Shown: piece after piece, positions 32,701 to 44,804 of the stretch
Numbering within the stretch: position 1 is the first letter of the stretch
Layout of the letters: each line of letters begins with the position of its first letter
NCBI RefSeq assembly: GCF_002575655.3
Contig: NC_053041.3
Span: forward strand, 117,520,318 to 117,584,317
Direction of reading: 5' to 3'
DNA length: 64,000 nucleotides
Source of the DNA: Aegilops tauschii subsp. strangulata
Taxonomy: Eukaryota > Streptophyta > Magnoliopsida > Poales > Poaceae
Translations under genes and position numbers: made by a program
Notes under the pieces: model-generated
The model's input: only the letters and a program-made list of their open reading frames with translations
What the model was told of the DNA's origin: nothing
Databases searched by the model: none

Positions 32701-33235
32701 GAGTTTCTCCCGTGCGAGCACTAGCCCTAACGCTGGTCTGGACTGGGCCGGCCGGCGGATTTAAAAAAAAACGTTTTTCTGTTTTTTTAAACAGCGAGGA
32801 AAACCAATAAACTAAAGAAAAACAAAAATATTTTATATAGGGATATTATATACCAATTTTTTTAGAATAAAATTCCTAAAACATGAACATATTTTCATGG
32901 CCAAAAAAATAATAATAAGAAGAAAAATCATTTTTGCAATAACTCCAAAATGAAATAGAATTTGAGTTTCAAATAAATTGCCAAACATTGTCTCTGATTT
33001 TTTTTGGAGTGTCATATTCCTCCTCTGATATATTTTTTTATCAAAGAATTTTTGACAAAATGCAAACTTAAAATTAGGTAGGGATTCAAATGGAAAATTT
33101 TGGGAAAGTCCTTTTATCCCTCTCATTTTTTTGAAGTTTCAAATTCCACTCACTTTCAGTCAATCAGTCAGACAAACAATCAAATTTATTTAATTAAATA
33201 TAACATTCCAATATTTAGAATTTTGGGATGTTACA
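29717..33235 (-). mobile_element. Solo LTR-like element, 3.5 kb, inserted in LTR A
   Basis: Minus-strand ends are TGTAACATCCC...GGTTCGCTACA (TG...CA), flanked by ATTTG (29712-29716) and ATTTA (33236-33240) as a 5-bp duplication with one change. It has no gag or pol motif. A TATAAATA on the minus strand (32435-32442) sits before a GC-rich transcribed-type region. Size and content suggest a very long solo LTR, such as the LARD/Sukkula type, or a noncoding derivative. The family is not certain. Confidence 0.65.
32435..32442 (-). promoter_or_regulatory. TATA box of the 3.5-kb LTR-like element
   Basis: TATAAATA on the minus strand, preceded by CCTCAAGAATATGTCC and followed by CCCAGCCACC. It marks the likely U3/R boundary. 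Confidence 0.5.
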
Positions 33236-34373
33236 ATTTATCACACTGAGTATCGGAGAGGTATCTCTGGGCCCTCTCAGTAATACACATCATAAGAAGC
33301 CTTGCAAGCATTGTGACTAATGAATTAGTTACGGGATGATGTATTACGGAACGAGTAAAGAGACTTGCCGGTAACGAGATTGAACTAGGTATGAAGATAC
33401 CGACGATTGAATCTCGGACAAGTAACATACCGATGATAAAGGGAATAACGTATGTTGTCATTACGGTTTGACCGATAAAGATCTTCGTAGAATATGCAGG
33501 AGCCAATATGAGCATCCAGATTCCGCTATTGGTTATTGACCGGAGAGGTGTCTCGGCCATGTCTACATAGTTCTCGAACCCATAGGGTCCGCACGCTTAA
33601 CGTTCGATGACGATTTTGTATTATATGAGTTATGTGATTTGGTGACCAAATGTTGTTCGGAGTCCCGGATGAGATCACAGACATGACGAGGAGTCTCGAA
33701 ATGGTCGAGAGGTAAAGATTCATATATAGGATGATAGTATTCGGGCACCGGAAGTGTTTCGGGGTATACCGGATACATATTGGAGTACCGGGGGAGGGGG
33801 GTTACCGGAACACCCCCGGGGGAATAATGGGCCTTATGGGCCATAGGAGGGGAGCACATCAGCCCACAAGGGGTGGCGCGTCCCCCCCCCTAAGGAAGGA
33901 GGCCGAGTGGGAGAAGGAAGAGGGGGTTCGGCCCCCCCTTTCCTTCCTCCCTCCCTCTCTCCCCTCCCCCCCTCCGGTAAAAGGAAGGGGGGGGGGGCGA
34001 ATTGGACTAGGGGCCCAAGTAGGATTCCTCCTACTTGGGGCGCCCCTTGGCTGTTCCCCTCCCCCTCCCACCTATATATACGTGGGGAGGGGGCGCCTAG
34101 AACACACACCAACAATTGTTAGCCGTATGCGGCGCCCCCTCCATAGTTTACGCCTCTGGTCATATTCACGTAGTGCTTAGGCGAAGCCCTGCATGGATCA
34201 CTTCACCATCACCGTCACCACGCCGTTGTGCTGATGGAACTCTCCCTCGACACTTTGCTGGATCAAGAGTTCGAGGGACGTCATCGAGCTGAACGTGTGT
34301 AGAACTCGGATGTGCCGTACGTTCGGTGCTTGATCGGTCGGAACGAGATGTCAAACGCTTCCCTTTTGGTCTA

Positions 34374-35257
34374 TGATAACCCACAAGTATAGGGGATCGC
34401 AACAGTTTTCGAGGGTAGAGTATTCAACCCAAATTTATTGATTCGACACAAGGGGAGCCAAAGAAGATTCTCAAGTATTAGCAGCTGAGTTGTCAATTCA
34501 ACCACACCTGGATAACTTAATATCTGCAGCAAAGTATTTAGTAGCAAAGTAATATGGAAGTAACGGTAACGGTAGCAAAAGTAATATTTTTGGGTTTTTG
34601 TAGTGATTGTAACAGTAGCAACGGAAAAGTAAATAAGCGAAGAACAATATGTGAAAAGCTAGTAGGCATTGGATCGGTGATGGAGAATTATGCCGAATGC
34701 GGTTCATCATGTAACAGTCATAACATAGGGTGACACAGAACTAGCTCCAATTCATCAATGTAATGTAGGCATGTATTCCGAATATAGTCATACGTGCTTA
34801 TGGAAAAGAACTTGCATGCCATCTTTTGTCCTACCCTCCCGTGGCAGCGGGGTCCTAATGTAGGTTTTTGGGCTTGGCGGCGGCTCTGTATCGTAAAACG
34901 CGATGAATCCTTCTCTCTGATTTTTTTCTCCCCGAAAATGAATATATGGAGTTGGAGTTGAGGTCGGTGGAGCGTCAGGGGGCGCGCCTAGGGGGGCAGG
35001 CGCGCCACCCACCCTCCTGGACAGGGTGTGGGCCCCCTGACGTGGATTCTTCTTCCAGTATTTTTAATATTTTCCAAAAATATGTTCCGTGGAGTTTTAG
35101 GTCATTCCGAGAACTTTTGTTTCTGCACATAAATAACACCATGGCAATTCTGCTGAAAACAGCGTCAGCCCGGGTTAGTTCCATTCAAATCATGCAAGTT
35201 AGAGTCCAAAACAAGGGAAAAAGTGTTTGGAAAAGTAGATACGACGGAGACGTATCA
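34374..35257 (-). repeat. 3' LTR of the Athila-like element, internally deleted
   Basis: 884 bp against about 1393 bp for the 5' LTR. Alignment breaks at about 34860, where about 509 bp corresponding to 42228-42737 are missing. Minus-strand ends are TGATACGTCTCC...GGGTTATCA. Confidence 0.85.
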
Positions 35258-35271
35258 ACTCCCCCAAGCTT
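35258..35271 (-). promoter_or_regulatory. Polypurine tract of the Athila-like element
   Basis: AAGCTTGGGGGAGT (minus strand) directly abuts the 3' LTR start TGATACG. A similar CTTGGGGGACTACG is found at about 37215. Confidence 0.75.
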
Positions 35272-37240
35272 AAACCTTTGCTTGTCCTCAAGCAATTCAG
35301 TTGATAAACTGAAAGTGATAAAGAAAAACTTTTACAAACTCTGTTTGCTCTTGTTGTTGTAAATATGTAAAGCCAGCATTCAAGTTTTCAGCAAAGATTA
35401 TGACTAACCATATTCACAATAGCATTTAGGTCTCATGTTTACTCATGTCAATGGCATAATCAACTAGCGAGAAATAATAATAAATCTCGGATGACAACAC
35501 TTTCTCAAAACAATCATAATATGATATAATAAGATGGTATCTCGTTAGCCCTTTCTGAGACCGCAAAACATAAATGCAGAGCACCTTTAAAGATCAAGGA
35601 CTGACTGGACATTGTAATTCTTGGTAAAAGAGATCCAGTCATAGTCATACCCAATATAAATTAATAGTAATGGATGCAAATGACAACAGCGCTCTCCAGC
35701 TAGAGCTTTTTAGTAAGAGGGTGATGACTCGACATAAAAGTAAATAGATAGGCCCTTCGCAGAGGGAAGCAGGGATTTGTAGAGGTGCCAGAGCTCGGTT
35801 TTAAAGCAGAGATAAATAATATTTTGAGCGTCATACTTTCATTGTCAACATAACAACCAAGAGATGGCGATATCTTCCATGCTACACACATTATAGGCGG
35901 TTCCCAAACAGAATGGTAAAGTTTATACTCCCCCTCCACCAACAAACATCAATCGATGGCTTGCTCGAAACAATGAGTGCCTCCAACCAGCAACAGTCCC
36001 AGGGGGAGTTTTGTTTGCAATTATTTTGATTTGATTTCCAAGAAGCATGGGACTGGGCATCCCGGTGACCAACCATTTTCTCGTGAGTGAGGAGCGAAGT
36101 TCACTCCTCTTGAGAATAACCCGCCTAGCATGGAAGATACGGACAGCCCTAGTTGATACATGAGCTATTCGAGCATACAAAACAGAATTTCATTTGAAGG
36201 TTTAGAGTTTGGCAAGGTATGGTGGACTCATATGGCATAACTTTGGGGTTTAAGGGATTGGATGCACAAGCAGTATTCCCGCTTAGTACAAGTGAAGGCT
36301 AGCAAAAGACTGGGAAGCGACCAACTAGAGAGCGACAACAGTCATGAACATGCATTAAAATTAATAAACCTTGAGTGCAAGCATGAGTAGGATATAATCC
36401 ACCATGAACATACATATCGTGAAGGCTATGTTGATTTGTTTCAACTACATGTGTGAACATGTGCCAAGTCAAGTCACTTAAATCATTCAAAGGAGGATAC
36501 CACCCCACTATAGCACATCACAACCATTTTAATAGCATGTTGGCACGCAAGGTAAACCATTATAACTCATAGCTAATCAAGCATGGCACGAGCAACTATG
36601 ATCTCTAATTGTCATTGCAAACATGTTTATTCATAATAGGCTGAATCAGGAACGATGAACTAATCATATTTACAAAAACAAGAGAGGTCGAGTTCATACC
36701 AGTTTCTCTCATCTCAGTCAGTCCATCATATATCTTCATAATTGCCTTTCACTTGCACGACCGAACGATGTGAATAATAATAATAGTGCACGTGCATTGC
36801 ACTAAGCTGGAATCTGCGAGCATTCAATAAACAGGAGAAGACAAGGTAATATGGGCTCTTGGTTAAATCAACAATAATGCATATAAGAGCCACTTCAACA
36901 ATTTAATTATGGTCTTTTCCTATCGACCCCCAAAGAAAAGAAAAGAAATAAAACTATTTACACGGGAAAGCTCCCAACAAGCAAAAGAAGAACGGGAATT
37001 TTTTTTGGGTTTTCTTTTTAATTATTACCACTACAGCATGAAAAGTAAACTAACTAAAAGCTACACTATTTTTTTTAGTTTTTCTTAAGGTTTTTCAAAC
37101 ACACAAGAAGAAAGCAAGAAAAAAAATAAACTAGCATGGATATTACAGTGAAAGAATATGAGCACCGACATCTAGCAATGAGCGTGTGTGAACATAAATG
37201 TAATGTCGGTGGGAAATACGTAGTCCCCCAAGCTTAGGCT
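35272..37240. other. Noncoding 3' internal region of the Athila-like element
   Basis: Between the third ORF and the polypurine tract. AT-rich without a conserved frame. Confidence 0.5.
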
Positions 37241-37256
37241 TTTGGCCTAAGTTGGT

Positions 37257-38390
37257 TTATTGCCACGGATGGCCTGACGGATATCCATAGTTGTAGCTGG
37301 GGTCGTACTGCGATGAAGAAGACCCTGATTGCCACTGGTTGGCAATCGTCTCCGAATCCCACTGGTAATTACACTGTCGTGGAGATTCAAATTGTGGTTC
37401 CGGCTCTGTGGCTGGTGTAGGGTTCCGGTAGGCATGAATGGCCGCCAGCGGAACGAGATACGGACCTGCAGATAAATTAAACAAGGAGGGAGCAGGCAAG
37501 GTAATAGTCTCAGGGTGATGTTTATCAAAGAACAATTTGTATTTAAGCGCCCCTTCCCTATTCTTAACAATAAAGTCATGCGCTACCATACTCTTATAAT
37601 CTAAATAAGCAGTGGGCAGCAATTTTTCTTCTTTTTCATAGTGCCTAATAGGTATGTCATAATGTGCAGCAAGGCGTGAAGCGTAAATACCTCCAAAGAT
37701 GGGACCCTTTGTATAGTTCAAACTTAACCGTTTAGCAATAATACCGCCCATACTAACAGTGTTATCGCAGAATAAACCATGGAACAAAATGATAATATCA
37801 GGGACACTAAGGTTTCCACAGTTTCCGCGACCAATTAAGCAACGACTAGCAAATATAGCAAAGTAGCGTAAAACAGGAAAATGTATGCTAGTGATTCTTG
37901 CATCGGAAACCTTCCTAGTTTCCCCTACAGTAATTGTGTCAATAAACCCGTCCACATCTTTACGACGTGGTTCCTCTAAACTACCCTCGAAAGGTATTTT
38001 GCAAACCTTGCAAAATTCATCTAGTGGCATCTTCTTAACCACATCATATAAATGAAACTCTACTGAAGGAGGTGATTCCTTAGGATAATAGTAGAAGTTT
38101 TGCACAAAAGTATTGGTGAGTAAGAGATACTATTCGCGTTGGTCGCGGAGGAAGTCGGTGAGGCCTGCATTCTCAGCCAATTCATAAAAATCATCATAAA
38201 TCCCAGCTTCTCTCAAGAAATCATCGGAAGGCCATTCACACGGCCGAACCTGCGCGGTGCGAGGCAGATTATATTTGGGCCTCTGTGCTTCTTCACTTTG
38301 CTTTTCCTTCGAGCTTCGGCTCGACGAGCCCCTCAAAAATCTCTTCATTATTTTCTGAAAAATTCTGAAATTTCTTGTAACTTCAAACAA
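37257..38390 (-). pseudogene. Third ORF of the Athila-like element (ATHILA ORF-1-like)
   Basis: Two collinear in-frame pieces, 38390-38130 and 38129-37257, separated only by TAG at 38130-38132. Starting at KRFLRGSSS, they would give about 370 residues. The product has a Ser/Lys-rich N-terminus, SDDFLREAGIYDDFYEL, then a conserved body (DEFCKVCKIPFEGSL, FASRCLIGRGNCGNL, NTVSMGGIIAKRL) and a Gln/Ser/Tyr-rich tail. The body resembles the plant-specific protein domain carried by Athila elements. Its biochemical role is unknown. It sits where an env-like gene would lie, but no signal peptide or membrane segment is visible. One nonsense change is the only damage seen. Confidence 0.65.
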
Positions 38391-38399
38391 AAGTGAACG

Positions 38400-39110
38400 A
38401 AGCTCAACAAAATTGATAGCAACTACTCCTACAAGTGCCTAGAGCCTATATCATGCATTAGAACTACTTGGAACCATATAAATTTGACATGCAAGCTCAA
38501 GAACATGGTCACCTAGGCAGCACAAATTTGCAATGAATAAAGCACTAGAACAAAAACTAATTGGACCAATGGAGGAGTCACATACCAAGGAACAATCCCC
38601 CCAAGCAGTTTTGTGAGAGGTGCTTTGAGCAAGGAGATCGAAAATCGCAGCAAAATGAGCTAGAACTCGTGCTTGAGCTGGATGGTGATATTTTTTGGGA
38701 GGAAGGAGAAGTGTGTGGGTGCAGGAATAAGTGGAGGGGAGCCACCGTGGGCCCACGAGGCAGGGGGCGCGCCCTAGACCCTCGTGGCCAGGTGCTTGCT
38801 CCCCCTGATGTGTTCTCAGTGCCAGATATTCTCAAATATTTCAGAAAAAATCATATTCCATTTTCAGGGCATTTGGCGAACTTTTATTTTCGGGGTATTT
38901 TTATATTGCACGGATAAATCAGAAAATAGACAAAAAAAATACTATTTTTACTTTATTTCAACTAAATAAAAGAAAGTAAAAGAAGGGTACAGAAGGTTGT
39001 GCCTTCTAGTTTCATCCATCTCATGCTCATCAAAAGGAATCCACTAACAAGGTTGATCAAGTCTTGTTAACAAATTCTTTCCGAATAACATGGAACCGGA
39101 GAAATTTCGA
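38400..39110. other. Spacer with LTR-like GC module between protease and third ORF
   Basis: The region where RT and integrase would be expected instead holds noncoding sequence with an inverted repeat CCACGAGG/CCTCGTGG around GGCGCGCC (38753-38787), like that in LTR U3 regions. This could be an internal promoter for the third ORF on the minus strand. Confidence 0.4.
38753..38787. repeat. GC-rich inverted repeat inside the Athila-like element body
   Basis: CCACGAGG/CCTCGTGG arms around GGGGGCGCGCCC, outside any LTR, upstream (minus strand) of the third ORF. Confidence 0.65.
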
Positions 39111-39116
39111 ATAACA

Positions 39117-40301
39117 CTATGTTACCTCGACGGGGATATGCACATCCCCTATAATAAGAATATCATATTTCTTCTTGACAGTAGGAAGAGGAAATTCAAA
39201 ATCTCCAAATATAATCGATGGAATTTTTCCAATAGAATTGATACTATGAACTTGAGGTTGTTTCCTCGGAAAGTGTACCGTATGCTCATTACCATTAACA
39301 TGAAAAGTGACATTGCCTTTGTTGCAATCAATAACAGCCCCTGCAGTATTCAAAAAAGGTCTTCCAAGAATAATGGACATACTATCGTCCTCGGGAATAC
39401 CAAGAATAAATAACTCCGTTAAAATAGTAACGTTTGCAACCACAACAGGCACATCCTCACAAATACCGACAGGTATAGCAGTTGATTTATCAGCCATTTG
39501 CAAAGATATTTCAGTAGGTGTCAACTTATTCAAGTCAAGTCTACGATATAAAGAGAGAGGCATAACACTAACACCGGCTCCAAGATCACATAAAGCAGTT
39601 TTAACATAGTTTCTTTTAATGGAGCATGGTATAGTGGGTACTCCTGAATCTCCAAGTTTCTTTGGTATTCCACCCTTAAAAGGATAATTAGCAAGCATGG
39701 TGGAAATTTCAGCTTCCGGTATCTTTCTTTTATTCGTAACAATATCTTTCATATACTTAGCATAAGGATTCATTTTGAGCATATCAGTTAATCGCATACG
39801 CAAAAAGATAGGTCTAATCATTTCAGCAAAGCGCTCAAAATCCTCATCATCCTTTTTCTTGGATGGTTTGGGAGGAAAAGGCATGGGTTTCTGAACCCAT
39901 GGTTCTCTTTCTTTACCGTGTTTCCTAGCAACAAAGTCTCTCTTATCATAACGTTGATTCTTTGATTGTGGGTTATCAAGATCAACATCAGGTTCAATTT
40001 CTATATCATTGTGATTACTAGGTTGAGAATCATCATGAACATCATCATTAGCATTTTCACTAGTTTCATGTTCATTACCAGATTGTGTTTCAACATCGGA
40101 AATAGAGATATCATTTGGATTCTCAGGTGGTTCAGCAATAGGTTCACTAGAAGTATGCAAAGTCCTATCATTTTTCTTTTTCTTCTTTTTAGAAGAACTA
40201 GGTGCATCAATATTATTTGTCTGAGAATCTTGTTCAATTCTCCTAGGGTGGCCTTCAAGATACAAAGGTTCCTTAGTCATTCTACCAGTTCTAGTAGCCA
40301 C
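39117..40301 (-). pseudogene. Gag-protease region of the Athila-like element: retropepsin-like part
   Basis: An open frame of 394 codons: Lys-rich linker (SSSKKKKKKND), acidic stretch, a block ending MLANYPFKGGIPKKLGD, then an aspartic-protease-like domain with CDLGAGVSVMPLSLY (Asp-Leu-Gly-Ala instead of Asp-Thr-Gly-Ala) and IILGRPFLNT at the second conserved site. The DLGA variant is usual for Athila-lineage proteases. The frame stops before any RT motif. It is separated from gag by several stops at about 40302-40346, where a continuous gag-protease frame is expected. Confidence 0.8.
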
Positions 40302-40346
40302 TCTAATAGCATATTCATTATCTTACTATTTAATTCATTGAGAAAA

Positions 40347-41749
40347 TCATTCTACTTGAGTGGTAACCATAGATGCATGTTCCTTAAGTACTTGTTCTAC
40401 TTGATTGGTAACCATAGAAGCATGTTTACTAATGAGTTTAAGTTCACCTTTAACTCGAGACATATAATCACCCAAGTGTTCAAGCGTATCGGAATTAAAT
40501 TTCAATTGTCTACCAAAATAAGCATTGAAGTTTTCTTGTTTGACAATAAAATTATCAAACTCTTCTAAGCATTGTCCAGCAGACTTATAGTGAGGAATAT
40601 CACCTTCATCGAATCTATAGAGAGAATTTACCTTTACTACCTGTGTCGGGTTATCAAGACCATGAGTTTCTTCAATAGGTAATGGATTAGGATCATAGAT
40701 TTCTTCGACACGCGGTAAATTAAGACCATGTATTTCTTCAATAGGAGGTAAATTCTTAACATCTTCAGCTTTAATACCCTTTTCTTTCATATTTTTCTTT
40801 GCCTCTTGCATATCTTCAGGACTGAGAAATAGAACACCTCTCTTCTTCAGAGTTAGTTTAGGAATAGGCTCAGGAATTGGCTCAGGAGCTGGCTCCGGAA
40901 GTGTCCAATTATTTTCATTTGTCAACATATTATTCAATAGAATTTCAGCTTCATCCGGTGTTCTTTCCCTGAAAACAGAACCAGCACAACTATCTAGGTA
41001 ATCTCTGGAAGCATCGGTTAGTCCATTATAAAAGATATCAAGTATTTCATTTTTCTTGAGAGGATGATCAGGCAAAGCATTAAGTAATTGGAGAAGCCTC
41101 CCCCAAGCTTGTGGGAGACTCTCTTCTTCAATTTGCACAAAATTATATATTTCCCTTAAAGCAGCTTGTTTCTTATGAGCAGGGAAATATTTAGCAGAGA
41201 AGTAATAAATCATATCCTGGGGACTACGCACACAACCAGGATCAAGAGAATTAAACCATATCTTAGCATCACCCTTTAATGAGAACGGAAATATTTTAAG
41301 GATATAAAGGTAGCGAGATTTCTCATCATTAGTGAACTGGGTGGCTATATCATTTAATTTAGTAAGACGTGCCACAACAGTTTCAGATTCATAGCCATAA
41401 AAAGGATCAGATTCAACCAAAGTAATTATATCAGGATCAACAGAGAATTCATAATCCTTATCAGTAACACAGATAGGTGAAGTAGCAAAAGCAGGGTCAT
41501 GTTTCATTCTAGCATTAAGAGATTGCTGCTTCCATTTAGCTAATAACTTCTTAAGATCACTTCTATCATTGCAAGCTAAAATGGCTCTAGCAGATTCTTC
41601 ATCCAGAACATAACCCTCAGGCACAACAGGCAATTCATATTATTAGGGGGAGAGTCTTCATCATCACTATCTTCAATATTATCAGTTTCAATAATTTCAT
41701 TCTCTCTAGCCCTAGCAAGTTGTTCATCAAGAAATTCACCAAGTGGCAT
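40347..41749 (-). pseudogene. Gag of the Athila-like element
   Basis: Starts MPLGEFLDEQLARARE at 41749 in one frame. A one-base frameshift near 41640 moves to a frame that stays open for 428 codons. That frame has the retrotransposon gag domain (LKIFPFSLKGDAKIWFNSL, then YFPAHKKQAALREI and LLNALPDHPLKKNEIL). A Pro/Glu linker and repeats around HASMVTxQVE close the frame. The start codon lies only 4 bp from LTR sequence, so the untranslated leader is gone. Confidence 0.8.
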
Positions 41750-41753
41750 AGCA

Positions 41754-43146
41754 GTATAGGGGATCGCAACAGTTTTCGAGGGTAGAGTATTCAACCCAAA
41801 TTTGTTGATTCGACACAAGGGGAGCCAAAGAATATTCTCACGTATTAGCAGCTGAGTTGTCAATTCAACCACAGCTGGATAACTTAATATCTGCAGCAAA
41901 GTATTTAGTAGCAAAGTAATATGGAACTAACGGTAACGGTAGCAAAAGTAATATTTTTGGGTTTTGTAGTGATTGTAACAGTAGCAACGGAAAAGTAAAT
42001 AAGCGAAGAACAATATGTGAAAAGCTAGTAGGCATTGGATCGGTGATGGAGAATTATGCCGAATGCGGTTCATCATGTAATAGTAATAACATAGGGTGAC
42101 ACAGAACTAGCTCCAATCCATCAATGTAATGTAGGCATGTATTCCGAATATAGTCATACGTGCTTATGGAAAAGAACTTGCATGACATCTTTTGTCCTAC
42201 CCTCCCGTGGCAGCGGGGTCCTAATGGAAACTAAGGGATATTAAGGCCTCCTTTTAATAGAGTACCGGACCAAAGCATTAACACATAGTGAATACATGAA
42301 CTCCTCAAACTACGGTCATCACCGGGAGTGGTCCCGATTATTGTCACTTCGGGGTTGCCGGATCATAACACATAGTAGGTGACTATAGACTTGCAAGATA
42401 GGATCAAGAACTCACATATATTCATGAAAACATATTAGGTTCAGATCTGAAATCATGGCACTCGGGCCCTAGTGACAAGCATTAAGCATAGCAAAGTCAT
42501 AGCAACATCAATCTCAGAACATAGTGGATACTAGGGATCAAACCCTAACAAAACTAACTCGATTACATGATAGATCTCATCCAACCCATCACCGTCCAGC
42601 AAGCCTACGATGGAATTACTCACGCACGGCGGTGAGCATCATGAAATTGGTGATGGAGGATGGTTTGATGATGACGATGGCGATGGATCCCCCTCTCCGG
42701 AGCCCCGAACGGACTCCAGATCAGCCCTCCCGAGAGGTTTTTGGGCTTGGCGGCGGCTCCGTATCGTAAAACGCGATGAATCCTTCTCTTTGATTTTTTT
42801 TCTCCCCGAACACGAATATATGGAGTTGGAGTTGAGGTCGGTGGAGCGTCAGGGGGGACCACGAGGCAGGGGCGCCCCCAGGGGGGCAGGCGCGCTCCCA
42901 CCCTCGTGGACAGGGTGTGGGCCCCCTGACATGGATTCTTCTTCCAATATTTTTAATATTTTCCAAAAATATGTTCCGTGGAGTTTCAGGTCATTCCGAG
43001 AACTTTTGTTTCTGCACATAAATAACACCATGGCAATTCTGCTGAAGATAGCGTCAGTCCGGGTTAGTTCCATTTAAATCATGCAAGTTAGAGTCCAAAA
43101 CAAGGGCAAAAGTGTTTGGAAAAGTAGATACGACGAAGACGTATCA
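41754..43146 (-). repeat. 5' LTR of the Athila-like element
   Basis: Begins TGATACGTCTTCG (minus strand, 43146). Its other end lacks the final CCACAAG...TTATCA bases present in the 3' LTR, because a deletion joins it to gag at 41753/41754. A GC-rich inverted repeat is at 42859-42909. Confidence 0.85.
42859..42909. repeat. GC-rich inverted repeat in the Athila-like 5' LTR
   Basis: CCACGAGG/CCTCGTGG arms with GGCGCCCCC and GGCGCGC inside. The right arm is altered in the 3' LTR copy (about 34983-35025). Confidence 0.7.
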
Positions 43147-43260
43147 GTCTACGAGGGTACGTGGACACACTCTCCCCCTATCATTGCTATGCATCTCCTA
43201 GATAGATCTTGCGTGAGCGTAGGATTTTTTTTTGAAATTGCATGCTACATTTCCCAACAG

Positions 43261-43277
43261 TGGCATCCGAGCCAGGT
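43261..43277 (+). promoter_or_regulatory. Primer-binding site of Copia element A
   Basis: TGGCATCCGAGCCAGG one base after the LTR, a variant of the initiator-tRNA-Met site TGGTATCAGAGC used by Copia elements. Confidence 0.6.
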
Positions 43278-44308
43278 CTATGCATAGATGATATGCACGA
43301 GTAGAACACAAAGAGTTGTGGGCGGTGATAGTCATACTACTTACCACCAACGTCTTATTTTGATTCGGCAGTATTGTTGGATGAAGCGGCCTGGACCAAC
43401 CTTACATGACCACGTTCATGAGACCGGTTCCACCGACAAACATGCAACTAGTTTTGCATAAAGGTGGCTGGCGGGTGTCTATTTCTCCAACTTTAGTTGA
43501 ATCGAATTTGACTGCGGCCGGTCCTTGTTGAAGGTTAAAACAACAAACTTGACGAAACACCGTTGTGGTTTTGATGCATAGGTAAGAACGGTTCTTACTA
43601 GAAGCAGGTAGCAGCCACGTAAAACTTGCAACAACAAAGTAGAGGATGTCTAACTTGTTTTTGCAGGGCATGTTGTGATGTGATATACGTTGTTGTATGA
43701 GATGATCATGTTTTGTAAAAGTTATCGGCAACTCGCAGGAGCCTTATGGTTGTTGCTTTATTGTATGAAATGCAAACGCCATGTAATTGCTTTACTTTAT
43801 CACTATGCGTTAGCGATAGTTGTAGATGCAATAGTTGGCGAGACGACCACTACGCTACGATGGAAATCAAGGTGTCAAGCCGGTGACGATGGAGATCATG
43901 ACGGTGCTTTGGAGATGGAGATCAAAGGCACAAGATGATGATGGCCATATCATGTCACATATTTTGATTGCATGTGATGTTTATCTTTGATGCATCTTAT
44001 TTTGCTTAGTACGGCGGTAGCATTATAAGATGATCCCTTACTAAAATTTCAAGGTATAAGTGTTTTCCTTGAGTATGCACCATTGCAACAGTTCGTCATG
44101 CTGAGACACCACGTGATGATCAGGTGTGATAGGCTCTACGTTCACATACAATGGGTGCAAGACAGTTTTGCACGTGTGGAATACTCAGGTTAAACTTGAT
44201 GAGCCTAGCATGTACATACATGGCCTCAGAACACTGAAGACCGAAAGGTCGAACGTGAATCATATAGTAGATATGCTCAACATAGAGACATTCACCGTTG
44301 ATGACTAC

Positions 44309-44804
44309 ACCATTTAGATACATTAAAACTAAGCACTTTTCCATCCCTCTCAGGGCATCAGCACTTCCGTCCGTCTGATCGCTAATTTTAACTATTTTGG
44401 GCCATCGGATTATCTATGAATCACACCTAAATAGCCTTCGTTCGCTATTAACAAAGGCGAACCGTTATGGGCTGCTGCTCTGGTCGCTTTTTCTGCTATC
44501 TCGGGTTAAATTGGGCCGCATGGGCTGCAACAGAGTTGCTTATGGGTCTCTAGCAGCCTACATGTTTTGAAGCCATCGGTCATTTCCTCCGCTAGGTCAC
44601 ACTCCCCGTAGCCTTCGCATGGCGGCGGCTCTTCCATCGGGGAGTGACGGCGACTGATTTTGGAGCGACGGATCCCATGGTGAGTGGCTGGACAGCGCCT
44701 CGTCGTGCGACGACACGGGTTCCGTTTGGTTGCAAGGCGCGACGGGATGGTGTGTGGCGGCGAATAGTGTTTCGTCTTTGGCGTTCTCCTCCTCGATTGC
44801 TGAG
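44309..44804. other. Upstream region of the H2A pseudogene
   Basis: Begins where Copia element A stops. GC rises towards 44560-44800. No repeat recognised, so it may be original flank of the histone gene. Confidence 0.4.

Larger units (their letters stand above)
34374..43146 (-). mobile_element. Athila-lineage Gypsy element without reverse transcriptase, 8.8 kb
   Basis: Flanked by exact GTCTA duplications (34369-34373, 43147-43151) and inserted in LTR A in the minus orientation. It has a 5' LTR (43146-41754), gag, protease-like domain, a separate third ORF, a polypurine tract and a 3' LTR (35257-34374). RT, RNase H and integrase are absent between protease and the third ORF. The primer-binding site and leader are missing at the 5' LTR/gag junction. 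It is defective and would have depended on a partner. Confidence 0.85.
29232..44308 (+). mobile_element. Copia element A (BARE-1/WIS/Angela type), truncated, with nested insertions
   Basis: The LTR starts TGAAGGAAATATGCCC at 29232 and ends TTTCCCAACA at 43259. After removal of the insertions at 29717-33235 and 34374-43146 (each with a 5-bp duplication) its net length is 1726 bp, matching the uninterrupted LTR B (1732 bp). It is followed by GTGGCATCCGAGCCAGG and about 1 kb of leader homologous to 47065-48125. It stops matching at about 44308, before gag. TATATATA lies at 34073-34080. Confidence 0.85.
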
